DNA from: CADCTB01 sp964479465
GTDB taxonomy: Bacteria; Actinomycetota; Acidimicrobiia; Acidimicrobiales; AC-14
Assembly (NCBI GenBank): GCA_964479465.1
Contig: CAYZMG010000001.1
Location: forward strand, 108,112-172,111
Direction: 5' to 3'
Length of the DNA: 64,000 nt
Below are positions 42,693 to 50,521 of the stretch, in pieces. The number at the start of each line of letters is the position of its first letter. Position 1 is the stretch's first letter. Below the pieces are notes generated by a model that was not told the origin of the DNA, did not search any database, and was given only the letters and a program-made list of their open reading frames with translations. The translations under genes were made by a program, and so were the position numbers.

Positions 42693-43286
42693 GTGATCGC
42701 CGCCCTGGCCTCGGCCGCCGCCGGCTACCTGATCGGCACGGTTCCCTGTGCCGACACGGCCGCCCGCATCGCCACCGGAGGCCAGACCGACCTGCGCGAC
42801 GCCGGCACCGGCAACCCCGGAGCGGTCAACGCAATGGGTGTCCTGGGGCCGGCGTGGGGCTGGGGGATCCTCGCCGCCGACGCGGCCAAGGGGGCGCTGG
42901 CCTGCGCCGCCGGCCGGCGCCTGGCCGGCGCCAGCGGGGCCCACGTGGCCGGCGCCGCCGCCGTCGTCGGCCACTGCCTGCCGGTCTGGAACGGCTTCCG
43001 CGGTGGGAAGGGCGTCGCCGTCAGCCTCGGTCAGTGCGCGGCCACGTTCCCGGCTTACCTGCCCTTCGACCTCGGCGTGGCCTGGGCGGTGGGCAAGTTC
43101 ACGGGCCGCACGCTGCCGGGGACGGCGGTGGCGTCGGCCACCTGGGTCACCGCCGGCGTGCTGTGGTGGCGGAAGGGGTGGCCCAACGGCTGGGGGCCGG
43201 CGCCGACCGCCGCCCTCCCCGTCTCGGCCGCTCTCAGCAGCGCGGTGATCATGTACAAGTTCCTGACGGCCGACATCAGGCCGTGA
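42693..43286 (+). CDS. plsY: Glycerol-3-phosphate acyltransferase PlsY
   Basis: A 197-aa membrane enzyme that acylates glycerol-3-phosphate from acyl-phosphate, the first step of phospholipid synthesis. The three PlsY motifs are present: G-Y-L-I-G-T-V-P, G-T-G-N-P-G-A-V-N-A and W-N-G-F-R-G-G-K-G-V-A. It starts at GTG 42693 behind a G-run. The stop TGA is the first three bases of a 17-bp tandem repeat. Confidence 0.9.
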   Translation: MIAALASAAAGYLIGTVPCADTAARIATGGQTDLRDAGTGNPGAVNAMGVLGPAWGWGILAADAAKGALACAAGRRLAGASGAHVAGAAAVVGHCLPVWNGFRGGKGVAVSLGQCAATFPAYLPFDLGVAWAVGKFTGRTLPGTAVASATWVTAGVLWWRKGWPNGWGPAPTAALPVSAALSSAVIMYKFLTADIRP

Positions 43287-43360
43287 TCGGCACGAAGTCT
43301 TGATCGGCACGAAGTCTTGATCGGCACGAAGTCTTGATCGGCACGAAGTCTTGATCGGCA
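43284..43360 (+). repeat. 17-bp tandem repeat, four perfect copies plus a partial fifth
   Basis: Unit TGATCGGCACGAAGTCT at 43284-43300, 43301-43317, 43318-43334 and 43335-43351, then TGATCGGCA at 43352-43360. The plsY stop is in copy 1. The degV TTG start spans the last base of copy 4 and the first two of the partial copy, and each complete copy repeats the same start context (TTG ATC GGC). Confidence 0.95.
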
Positions 43361-44181
43361 TAGTGACGGACTCGAACTCCCAGATCCCGCCCGAACTGGC
43401 CGACCGGTACGGCGTCGAGGTCGTCCCCCTCTCGGTCACGATCGACGGCGAGGAGTACCTGGAAGGCGTCGACCTCGACGCCGGCGAGTTCTACGCCCGG
43501 TTCCAGAGCCGGCGTCCCGTGGTCTCGACCGCCCAGCCCAGCCCCGGCCGCTTCGCCGAGGCCTACGAGGCGGTCGCCGCGAGCGGCGCCACCCAGATCC
43601 TGTCCATCCACATCGGCTCATCGGTGTCAGGCACGGTGAACTCGGCCCGCCTGGCCAGCCAGGTCGCACCGGTTCCCGTCCGCATCGTCGACACCGGCAC
43701 CGCCTCCTTCGCCGTCTCCCTGTGCCTGTGGGAGGCGGCGGAGGCGATCGCAGCAGGAGCGACACTCGAAGAGGCGGCGGCGGCGGCGGAAGGGGTGGGC
43801 GCCACCGTCGGGAACGTGTTCGTGGTCGGGGCGCTCGACCTGGCCCGGGCCGGCGGCCGCCTGGCCGCCGACGTGCCGGCGTCGTCGAGCACCATCCCGG
43901 TGCTCACCCTGGCCGGCGGAGTGATGCGCGAGGTCGGCCGCTGCCGCGACTCGGAGGAGGCCGCCGAGGTCATGGCCGGGTTCATCCGGGCCGGCGGCGT
44001 GTCGCTCCGCGTCGGAGTCGGCGTCTCCGATGCGGGCACGGTGCCCCTGGTCGAGGCCTTGGAGGAGCGGCTGCGGAAGGCGCAGGAGGTCTGCGAGGTG
44101 GTCCGCTACGTGATCGGGCCCAGCGTCGGGGCCCACACCGGCCCGGGGACCGTCGGGGCCATGTTTTCCTCCCGCCAGTAG
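43351..44181 (+). CDS. DegV-family fatty-acid-binding protein
   Basis: A 276-aa protein reading M-I-G-I-V-T-D-S-N-S-Q-I-P from TTG 43351. It has the DegV hallmarks: T-D-S-N, V-S-T-A-Q-P-S-P-G-R-F, and the I-H-I-G-S-S-V-S-G-T strand. The family (FakB-like) binds a fatty acid and presents it to a fatty-acid kinase; its place directly after plsY fits a lipid role. No FakA kinase is in the window. The start codon comes from the tandem repeat. Confidence 0.88.
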   Translation: MIGIVTDSNSQIPPELADRYGVEVVPLSVTIDGEEYLEGVDLDAGEFYARFQSRRPVVSTAQPSPGRFAEAYEAVAASGATQILSIHIGSSVSGTVNSARLASQVAPVPVRIVDTGTASFAVSLCLWEAAEAIAAGATLEEAAAAAEGVGATVGNVFVVGALDLARAGGRLAADVPASSSTIPVLTLAGGVMREVGRCRDSEEAAEVMAGFIRAGGVSLRVGVGVSDAGTVPLVEALEERLRKAQEVCEVVRYVIGPSVGAHTGPGTVGAMFSSRQ

Positions 44182-44257
44182 CGCGTTCGCCCCTTCGTTG
44201 TCCGGATGTTGTCCATCCGTAGAGATTGGTTTGGCTTCAGTGCGCCAGGATCACGCG

Positions 44258-45067
44258 ATGACAGATACGTCCGAGCGCCGACTGCAGCCCGTTGGGGCCG
44301 GGGTAGGCGGATCCACAACGACGGCGCGGCGGTGGCGGACCGACCATGCGGCGCCGGCCCGTAAGCCCAACCCGGGTTCGGCGACCACCGGCCCCAACGT
44401 CCTCGTCGTGGACGACGACGCCGACGTCCGGATGTTGCTCACGATGTACCTGGCCTTGGACGGGTTCCACGCCCAGGAAGCCGAAGACGCGAGCTCGGCC
44501 CTGGATGCCATCCGTCGCCACCGGCCCGACATGGTGCTACTCGACGTGATGATGCCCGGCCGGGACGGTCTCGACCTCCTCGCCGAGCTGCGCCGCGCCG
44601 GCGACATCCCGGTGATCATGGTGACGGCGCGGGGCGAGGAGGCCGACCGGGTGATGGGGCTGCGCCTCGGCGCCGATGACTACATCGTGAAGCCGTTCTC
44701 CCCCGCGGAGCTCGTGGCCCGGATCACCGCCGTCCTCCGACGCAAGGGGGGCACCGAGCATCCGCCGAAGCTGGAGTTCGACGGCCTCAGCCTCGACATC
44801 GAGAGCCGCAAGCTGACGGTCCGCGGCCGAGCTGTCTCGACGACGACCAAGGAATTCGACCTGCTGGCCTTCCTGGCGTCATCGCCCTCACACGTGTTCA
44901 CGCGAGGCGAGCTGCTGGACAAGGTCTGGGGCTCTTCCGCTGAGTGGCAGGACCCCGGCACGGTTACCGAGCACGTTCGGCGTGTCCGTCACCTGATCGA
45001 GGACGACCCGGCCCATCCGCAACGGATCCGGACCGTGCGAGGCGTCGGCTACAGCTTCGAGCCCTGA
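44258..45067 (+). CDS. OmpR-family response regulator (orphan)
   Basis: A 269-aa regulator with an unusually long Gly/Thr/Arg-rich N-terminal extension (about 45 aa) before the receiver. Receiver: V-V-D-D-D-A-D, M-V-L-L-D-V-M-M-P-G (phospho-Asp), V-K-P-F. The C-terminal winged helix has T-K-E-F-D-L-L-A-F-L and ends V-R-G-V-G-Y. ATG 44258 follows AGGA. No kinase gene is adjacent. It sits just ahead of the surface-polysaccharide locus, separated by two hairpins. Confidence 0.9.
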   Translation: MTDTSERRLQPVGAGVGGSTTTARRWRTDHAAPARKPNPGSATTGPNVLVVDDDADVRMLLTMYLALDGFHAQEAEDASSALDAIRRHRPDMVLLDVMMPGRDGLDLLAELRRAGDIPVIMVTARGEEADRVMGLRLGADDYIVKPFSPAELVARITAVLRRKGGTEHPPKLEFDGLSLDIESRKLTVRGRAVSTTTKEFDLLAFLASSPSHVFTRGELLDKVWGSSAEWQDPGTVTEHVRRVRHLIEDDPAHPQRIRTVRGVGYSFEP

Positions 45068-45087
45068 GCCGCTGTAGGCAGCGGCTC
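45066..45087 (+). terminator. Terminator hairpin of the orphan regulator
   Basis: A perfect 9-bp stem, GAGCCGCTG with CAGCGGCTC, around TAGG, beginning inside the stop codon and followed by a short T-rich run. Confidence 0.75.
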
Positions 45088-45089
45088 TC

Positions 45090-45119
45090 TTCGACGCGGG
45101 CAAAAACCCCGCGGTCGAA
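45090..45119. terminator. Second hairpin, possibly two-way terminator
   Basis: TTCGA-CGCGGG pairs with CCCGCG-G-TCGAA around loop CAAAAAC, with one bulged G. It directly follows the first hairpin and precedes the polysaccharide promoter. Confidence 0.6.
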
Positions 45120-45155
45120 CAGGCGTTCCGAGGGTTGGGTGAGCGTTGGGTGCGG

Positions 45156-45185
45156 GTGGAGTGGGGGTTGTTGTCCCCCTACCAC
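45156..45185 (+). promoter_or_regulatory. Hairpin in the leader of the polysaccharide locus
   Basis: GTGG and GGGGG pair with CCCCC and CCAC around a T/G-rich loop, 55 bases before the sugar transferase ATG. It might regulate transcription or translation of the locus; no known riboswitch is recognised. Confidence 0.3.
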
Positions 45186-45239
45186 TCTTCGGGCGAGCGT
45201 CAAAACAGCTCGGCGGAAGCCACCAGAAAGGGTAGCCCG

Positions 45240-46013
45240 ATGCCTCACTCCGAGTTTCCCCCCAGCGTCGCCATTCGAAGCCAGCGGGCCGTGCTCGCGT
45301 GCAAGCGTCTGATCGATGTGGCCGGGAGCCTGGTCGCGATCGTGCTCACCATCCCCGTGATGGCAGCCGTCGCAGTGGCCCTGCTGATCAGCGACGGCCG
45401 GCCCATTCTGTTCCGTCAGGCACGGGTGGGCCGGGGCGGGAGGACCTTCACGATCCTCAAGTTCCGAACGATGGTAAAGGGCGCCGAGAGGATGCTCGGA
45501 GAGCTCCAGAGCCAGAACGAGCGCCAGGGCCCCCTCTTCAAGCTGACCCACGACCCGCGGGTCACCAGGCTGGGTCGCTTCCTCCGCAACTCGAGCATCG
45601 ACGAGCTGCCCCAACTGCTGAATGTACTCAGGGGCGACATGAGCCTGGTGGGCCCCCGGCCGGCGCTGCCCACCGAGACCGCCCAGTTCGGTACGGAGCT
45701 GCGGGTTACCCGCCAGCGGGTCCGTCCCGGCATCACGGGCCTCTGGCAGATCAAGGCCCGAGACAGCGCGAGCTTCGAGGAGTACGAGCGCCTCGACTGC
45801 GAGTACGTCGAGGCCCTGACCGTGCGGCGTGACCTCGCCATCCTGGCGCTGACACTGCCCGCGGTGATCGGCCGCCGCCGTCTCACCGGCTCGCCGGCGC
45901 ACCTCCCCGAGGTGGGGACCAGCCTCGCCCCGTGGCAGGCAACCGCCCTCTACGGGCGACACCTGGTCGACGCGCAACACGGGCTGACCGTGCAGGCGCA
46001 GGGGCAGGACTGA
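45240..46013 (+). CDS. Undecaprenyl-phosphate sugar-1-phosphate transferase
   Basis: A 257-aa initiating enzyme of polysaccharide assembly. It has one N-terminal membrane segment (about residues 30-50), the amphipathic K-R-L-I-D-V-A-G-S-L start, then L-K-F-R-T-M, D-E-L-P-Q-L-L-N-V-L-R-G-D-M-S-L-V-G-P-R-P and P-G-I-T-G-L-W-Q, the bacterial-sugar-transferase core. It lacks the multi-helix N-terminus of WcaJ types, so it is the short form. The GT4 gene begins on the very next base after its stop. Confidence 0.94.
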   Translation: MPHSEFPPSVAIRSQRAVLACKRLIDVAGSLVAIVLTIPVMAAVAVALLISDGRPILFRQARVGRGGRTFTILKFRTMVKGAERMLGELQSQNERQGPLFKLTHDPRVTRLGRFLRNSSIDELPQLLNVLRGDMSLVGPRPALPTETAQFGTELRVTRQRVRPGITGLWQIKARDSASFEEYERLDCEYVEALTVRRDLAILALTLPAVIGRRRLTGSPAHLPEVGTSLAPWQATALYGRHLVDAQHGLTVQAQGQD

Positions 46014-47321
46014 ATGGGACCGCTTCTCATCCTTCGTTCCCACAGACAGCGGAAGCGCCTCCCGCAGCGGGTCCTCATCGTCGTGCAGAACCTCCCCGTC
46101 CCTCTCGACCGACGCGTCTGGCTGGAATGCCAAGCCCTTCGCGGCGCCGGCTACGGGGTCTCGGTGATCTGTCCCATGGGGCCCGGTGACCCGCCCTTCG
46201 AGGTGCTCGACGGCGTACGGATCCACAAGTACCCGCCGCCGCCCGCCGCCGAGGGCGTGCGCGGCTACCTGTACGAATTCGCCTACTGCTGGCTACGGAC
46301 GGCCCGGTTGGCCGTCAGGGAGTACCGGCGAGCCGGCTTCGGCGTCATCCAGGCGTGCAACCCGCCGGACACGTACTTCGCCCTAGCCGCTCTCTTCCGA
46401 CCCCTCGGTGTGCGGTTCGTGTTCGACCACCACGACCTGTGCCCGGAGATCTACACGGCCCGGTTCGGCACACACGGCAATCTGCTCCTCCGGACCCTGA
46501 AACTGCTGGAGCGCGCCACCTTCCGGCTCGCCGACCACGTCATCTCCACAAACGAGTCCTACCGCGACATCGCCATCAGCCGTGGTGGCCGGCGACCGGA
46601 AACGGTCACTGTCGTCCGCTCCGGGCCCGACCTCCGGCGGCTGACCCGGGTGGCGCCCGTTCCGGAGCTGAAAGCCGGGAAGCCGTTCCTGTGCAGCTAC
46701 CTCGGCATCATGGGACCTCAGGACGGGGTCGACGCAGTGCTCGATGCCGCGCACGTCATCGTCCACGAGATGGGCCGCCGCGACTGCCACTTTGCCATCC
46801 TCGGCTTCGGCGACTGCCTCGAGGAACTCCAGACCCAGGCCCACCACGACGGGCTGGACGATTTCGTCACCTTCACCGGACGAGTCGGCGATGACGAAGT
46901 TCGCGAGTACCTGTCGACGGCAGACGTCGGCCTGTCGCCCGACCCGAAGAACGCGTTCAACGACCTCTCGACCATGAACAAGACCGTCGAGTACATGGCG
47001 TTCGGGCTGCCGGTGGTGGCCTTCGACCTGAAGGAGACCCACGTCTCGGCCGCCGGCGCCGCGACCTACGTACGAGATGGCGATGTCGCCGCCTACGCCA
47101 AGGAGATCGTCAGCCTGCTCGACGACCCCGAGCGGCGGGCGGCCATGGGCCGGACGGGCCGGCAGCGGGTGGTCGAGGCCCTGGCATGGGAGCACCAGGC
47201 GCCGATCTACGTCGCCGTGTACCGGGAACTGCTCGGCCCCATACCGCAGCTGCCCAGTTTGCTGGCGCCGGCGGCGGCCAGCGCGCCGCCGGCGGGCGAG
47301 ATCGATCCGAGGGCGGCATGA
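46014..47321 (+). CDS. Family 4 glycosyltransferase
   Basis: A 435-aa GT-B enzyme. N-terminal L-I-V-V-Q-N-L-P-V-P-L-D-R-R-V, the F-D-H-H-D-L-C-P-E strand, and the C-terminal donor site P-F-L-C-S-Y-L-G, then S-P-D-P...M-N-K-T-V-E-Y-M-A-F-G-L-P-V-V-A-F-D (E-x7-E-type region). Its TGA-ATG junction with the sugar transferase and 4-bp overlap with the oxidoreductase downstream show one operon. It likely adds the second sugar. Confidence 0.92.
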   Translation: MGPLLILRSHRQRKRLPQRVLIVVQNLPVPLDRRVWLECQALRGAGYGVSVICPMGPGDPPFEVLDGVRIHKYPPPPAAEGVRGYLYEFAYCWLRTARLAVREYRRAGFGVIQACNPPDTYFALAALFRPLGVRFVFDHHDLCPEIYTARFGTHGNLLLRTLKLLERATFRLADHVISTNESYRDIAISRGGRRPETVTVVRSGPDLRRLTRVAPVPELKAGKPFLCSYLGIMGPQDGVDAVLDAAHVIVHEMGRRDCHFAILGFGDCLEELQTQAHHDGLDDFVTFTGRVGDDEVREYLSTADVGLSPDPKNAFNDLSTMNKTVEYMAFGLPVVAFDLKETHVSAAGAATYVRDGDVAAYAKEIVSLLDDPERRAAMGRTGRQRVVEALAWEHQAPIYVAVYRELLGPIPQLPSLLAPAAASAPPAGEIDPRAA

Positions 47322-48547
47322 GCGACGTCGCTCGCCGGGCGAGGGATGGTCCACATGACGTGGTGGTGGTCGGGGCCGGGATCGTCGGTCTGGCCACGGC
47401 CTACAAGCTGCTGCAGGCCCGGCCGGACATCGACATCGCCATCGTCGACAAGGAGGACAGGGTCGCCGCCCACCAGACGGGCCACAACTCCGGCGTCCTG
47501 CATTCCGGCGTCTACTACCGTCCCGGGTCCCTGAAGGCGCGGCTCTGCCGGCAGGGCAAGGCGGAGCTGGAGGAGTTCGCGGCCACGCATGGGGTGCCCG
47601 TGGAACGGTGCGGCAAGCTGATCGTTGCCACCCACGCAGGCGAGTTCGACCGGCTGGCGGCGTTGAAGGAAGGGGCGGAGGCCAACGGTGTGGCGGGCGC
47701 CACACTGCTGGGCCCGGCAGGACTCCGTGACGTGGAGCCGCATGCCGCCGGCGCCCGGGCCCTCCACGTGCCCGAGACGGCGGTCGTCGACTTCGAGCGC
47801 ATCGCCCAGGCCCTGGCCGGGGAGGTCGTCGAAAGGGGCGGAACGCTCCTCCTGGGTCAGCCCGTCGAGGGGCTCGGATCACGCAATGGCGTCATGACGT
47901 TACGGACCGGCGCCGGCGAGCTACGGACGCGCCACGTGATCACGTGCGCCGGCCTCCAATCGGATCGCGTGCTGCGCACAGGCCCACCCGCCGACACGCG
48001 GGTGCTGCCTTTCCGGGGCGACTACTACACCCTCCGTGCCGAGGCCGCCCACCTGGTGCGGGCCCTCATCTATCCCGTGCCCGACCCGGCGCTGCCGTTC
48101 CTCGGCGTGCATCTCACCCGAAGGATCGACGGTGCGGTTTGGGCCGGGCCGAACGCGGTCCTGGCCCTCGCGCGAGAGGGGTACCGGCGGACCGACGTCG
48201 ACCTCGGCGACGTCGCCTCCACCATGGGGTACGCCGGCTTCTGGCGGCTGGCACGACGCCACTGGCGGCTGGGTGCCGCAGAGGTCTGGCGGGATGTGGT
48301 CACGCGTGCCTACGCCCGCCAGATCCGCCGCTACCTGCCGGCGATCAGCGCCTCGGACCTCAGTTTCGGCCCGAGCGGCGTGCGCGCGCAGGCGGTACGG
48401 CGCGACGGTCGGCTCGTGGACGACTTCTCCATCGTGGGCACCCCCGATGTGATCGAGGTCAGGAACGCTCCCTCGCCGGCCGCCACCTCGTCGCTGGCCA
48501 TCGGCGCCCACATATCGACCCTTGCACTGCGAGAGTTCTCACTCTGA
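47318..48547 (+). CDS. lhgO: L-2-hydroxyglutarate oxidase-like FAD enzyme
   Basis: A 409-aa DAO-fold flavoenzyme. V-V-G-A-G-I-V-G-L-A-T-A near residue 18, acidic V-D-K-E, H-Q-T-G-H-N-S-G-V-L-H-S-G-V-Y-Y, which is typical of L-2-hydroxyglutarate dehydrogenase/oxidase, and the C-terminal F-G-P-S-G-V-R-A-Q. ATG 47318 overlaps the GT4 stop. Its presence in a polysaccharide operon is unusual; it could instead oxidise a sugar acid. Symbol given by family only. Confidence 0.8.
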   Translation: MSDVARRARDGPHDVVVVGAGIVGLATAYKLLQARPDIDIAIVDKEDRVAAHQTGHNSGVLHSGVYYRPGSLKARLCRQGKAELEEFAATHGVPVERCGKLIVATHAGEFDRLAALKEGAEANGVAGATLLGPAGLRDVEPHAAGARALHVPETAVVDFERIAQALAGEVVERGGTLLLGQPVEGLGSRNGVMTLRTGAGELRTRHVITCAGLQSDRVLRTGPPADTRVLPFRGDYYTLRAEAAHLVRALIYPVPDPALPFLGVHLTRRIDGAVWAGPNAVLALAREGYRRTDVDLGDVASTMGYAGFWRLARRHWRLGAAEVWRDVVTRAYARQIRRYLPAISASDLSFGPSGVRAQAVRRDGRLVDDFSIVGTPDVIEVRNAPSPAATSSLAIGAHISTLALREFSL

Positions 48548-48623
48548 CGTGAGAGAGACACATTTGCCACAAGTTGTCCTTCCGTTGGTGGTGCGTTGGC
48601 TTGGGCGGCGGACTCTGTTGTCC

Positions 48624-49241
48624 ATGGAGTCACACAAGAAGCGGCGCCTGAGCGAAGCCCAAGTGGCAGCTCGGTTGTGGGAGGCGAGGGAGGGAAGCCA
48701 GGAAGCCTGGGACGACCTCGTCGACTTCTTCGGCGGGCTCATCTGGTCTGTCGCACGGTCTCATGGGTTGAACCCGTCGGATGCCGCAGACGTGGCCCAG
48801 GTGACGTGGCTACGGCTGGTCGAGCACCTCGACGGCGTCAAGGAGCCCGAGCGGCTGGCGGCGTGGCTAGCGACCACCACGCGGCGTGAGTGCCTCCGCG
48901 TTCTCCGTTCGGCGAGCCGGAGCGTGCCCCTCCCGAGCGACGATGTCTTGTTCGATTCCGTCGACCGCTCGGCCCGGGCCGTCGACACCCAGCTGCTGGC
49001 CCATGAGCGGGACCGAGCCGTCGTGGACGCCTTCCGGCGACTCCCGGATCGCTACCAGGTGCTCCTCGGCATGCTCAACGCCGACCCGCCGATCAAGTAC
49101 GTGGAGGTCGCAGAGATCCTCCACATCCCGATCGGCAGCATTGGCCCGACCCGTCAGCGGGCACTCGCCTGCCTGCGTCAGCGGCTTGAGGAGGCCGAGA
49201 GGAGTGGGGCCGAACTCGTCGGCAGCGGTGGGCGGCGGTGA
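48624..49241 (+). CDS. RNA polymerase sigma factor, sigma-70 family (ECF-like)
   Basis: A 205-aa sigma factor. Region 2 shows W-D-D-L-V-D-F-F-G-G-L-I-W-S-V-A-R and D-A-A-D-V-A-Q-V-T-W-L-R-L, region 4 shows F-R-R-L-P-D-R-Y-Q-V-L-L-G and E-V-A-E-I-L-H-I-P-I-G-S-I-G-P-T-R-Q-R-A-L, close to actinobacterial ECF factors. ATG 48624 gives a normal length. It overlaps the C-methyltransferase by 4 bp (GTGA), so it belongs to the polysaccharide operon and may drive it. No anti-sigma gene is obvious. Confidence 0.85.
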   Translation: MESHKKRRLSEAQVAARLWEAREGSQEAWDDLVDFFGGLIWSVARSHGLNPSDAADVAQVTWLRLVEHLDGVKEPERLAAWLATTTRRECLRVLRSASRSVPLPSDDVLFDSVDRSARAVDTQLLAHERDRAVVDAFRRLPDRYQVLLGMLNADPPIKYVEVAEILHIPIGSIGPTRQRALACLRQRLEEAERSGAELVGSGGRR

Positions 49242-50395
49242 CTTCCCTGCCCGTCCTGGACTGCCCGGTCTGCGACACGGAACTACCCGAGCCGTTCTAT
49301 GCGATCTCGGGAATCCCGGTCCACTGCAACGTCCTTTGGCCGTCGGCGGCCGAAGCGGTCCAAGCGCCGCAGGGCGACATGCTCCTCTCAAGGTGCAGTC
49401 GGTGCGGCCTGATTCACAACGTCTCCTTCGACCCCCGGCTCGTCGAGTACGCACCGGGATACGAGAACTCCCTGCACTGCTCGCCCCGATTCCAGGACTA
49501 TGCCCGGGACCTCGTCGACCATCTCGTCGAGAGGTACGGCCTCCGTGGCAGGCTTGTCGCCGAGATCGGGTGTGGGCGGGGCGAGTTCCTCTCGATGTTG
49601 CATGAACAGGGCGGCGCCCTGGGGTTGGGCTTCGATCCCAGTCACGACGGGAACGGTGGGCCGGGCTTCGAGGTGGTTCGTGAGATCTACGCACCGTCGG
49701 TCCACGGCGCCTTGCCCGCCGACCTGGTCTGCGTCCGCCACGTGCTCGAACACGTCGCTCATCCAAGGCAGCTGCTCGCCGATGTCCGGGAGGGGCTGGG
49801 CGCCGGCAGCCACGCCGCGGTCTACGTCGAAGTGCCCGACGCCACGTACACCTTCCGGGACCTCGGCATCTGGGATCTCATCTACGAGCACTGCTCGTAC
49901 TTCTCCACCCCGGCGATGGACGCACTGCTACGCCGGACCGGGTACCGGCCCGATCGGTCGTGGACCGAGTTCGGGGGCCAGTTCCTCTGCGTGGAGGCGG
50001 AGGCGGCCGCCGAGCCGTCGGCGCCGGCCGGCAGCGGCCACGCTCTGGAAAGTGACGTTCGCGCCTTCCCTGCGCGCGCAAGCGAGAAGATCGACCGCTG
50101 GAACAGCCTGCTCGACCAGCTCGTGGGCTCCGGCCGCCGGGTGGCGGTCTGGGGCGCGGGGTCCAAAGGGACGACGTTCCTGAACCTGCTCGAGGCCGGC
50201 CGCGACGTCGAGCAGGTGGTCGACATCAACCCCCGCAAGGCGGGCCGGCACATCCCCGGGACGGGCCAGCGGGTCGTGACGCCCGACGAGATGGAGCCTC
50301 CCGATGTGGTCATCGTGATGAACCCGGAGTACCGGGTGGAGATCGGCGACCTTCTCGGCGCACGGGCAATCTCGGCTGAGTTGCTCGTCGCCTAG
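49238..50395 (+). CDS. Sugar C-methyltransferase family protein
   Basis: A 385-aa protein with the three-part layout of C-methyltransferases: an N-terminal Cys-rich metal site (C-P-V-C-D and C-S-R-C-G), a SAM domain with V-A-E-I-G-C-G-R-G-E-F-L at about 107-118 and V-R-H-V-L-E-H-V, and a C-terminal domain with V-A-V-W-G-A-G-S-K-G-T-T-F-L-N (about 300), as in NovU/TylC3-type and related enzymes. It starts at GTG 49238. Probably methylates a nucleotide-linked sugar. Confidence 0.85.
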   Translation: MTSLPVLDCPVCDTELPEPFYAISGIPVHCNVLWPSAAEAVQAPQGDMLLSRCSRCGLIHNVSFDPRLVEYAPGYENSLHCSPRFQDYARDLVDHLVERYGLRGRLVAEIGCGRGEFLSMLHEQGGALGLGFDPSHDGNGGPGFEVVREIYAPSVHGALPADLVCVRHVLEHVAHPRQLLADVREGLGAGSHAAVYVEVPDATYTFRDLGIWDLIYEHCSYFSTPAMDALLRRTGYRPDRSWTEFGGQFLCVEAEAAAEPSAPAGSGHALESDVRAFPARASEKIDRWNSLLDQLVGSGRRVAVWGAGSKGTTFLNLLEAGRDVEQVVDINPRKAGRHIPGTGQRVVTPDEMEPPDVVIVMNPEYRVEIGDLLGARAISAELLVA

Positions 50396-50521
50396 TGGGT
50401 TCCCGACGCGGCCCCTGGCAGCCATGTATCAAAACGGGTTCGCCGGCCTCAGCAGGGTATGACCGAGCACGCCGTCACCTCGTCGACCGCCGGTCCCGCC
50501 GTCGGTCGCCGGTAGGCCGAC
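50396..50521 (+). other. 126-bp intergenic region before the Wzz-like gene
   Basis: No gene, hairpin or clear promoter motif is seen. It is the only sizeable break between 47318 and 55149 apart from the one before the sigma gene, so a promoter for the Wzz-like gene may lie here. Confidence 0.3.

Noticed and set aside
43284..43360. Regular repeats resembling a CRISPR array
   Set aside because: Units are only 17 bp and directly adjacent with no spacers; no cas genes are present.
45156..45185. Leader hairpin considered as a known riboswitch
   Set aside because: No conserved core of any riboswitch class I know can be traced around it.
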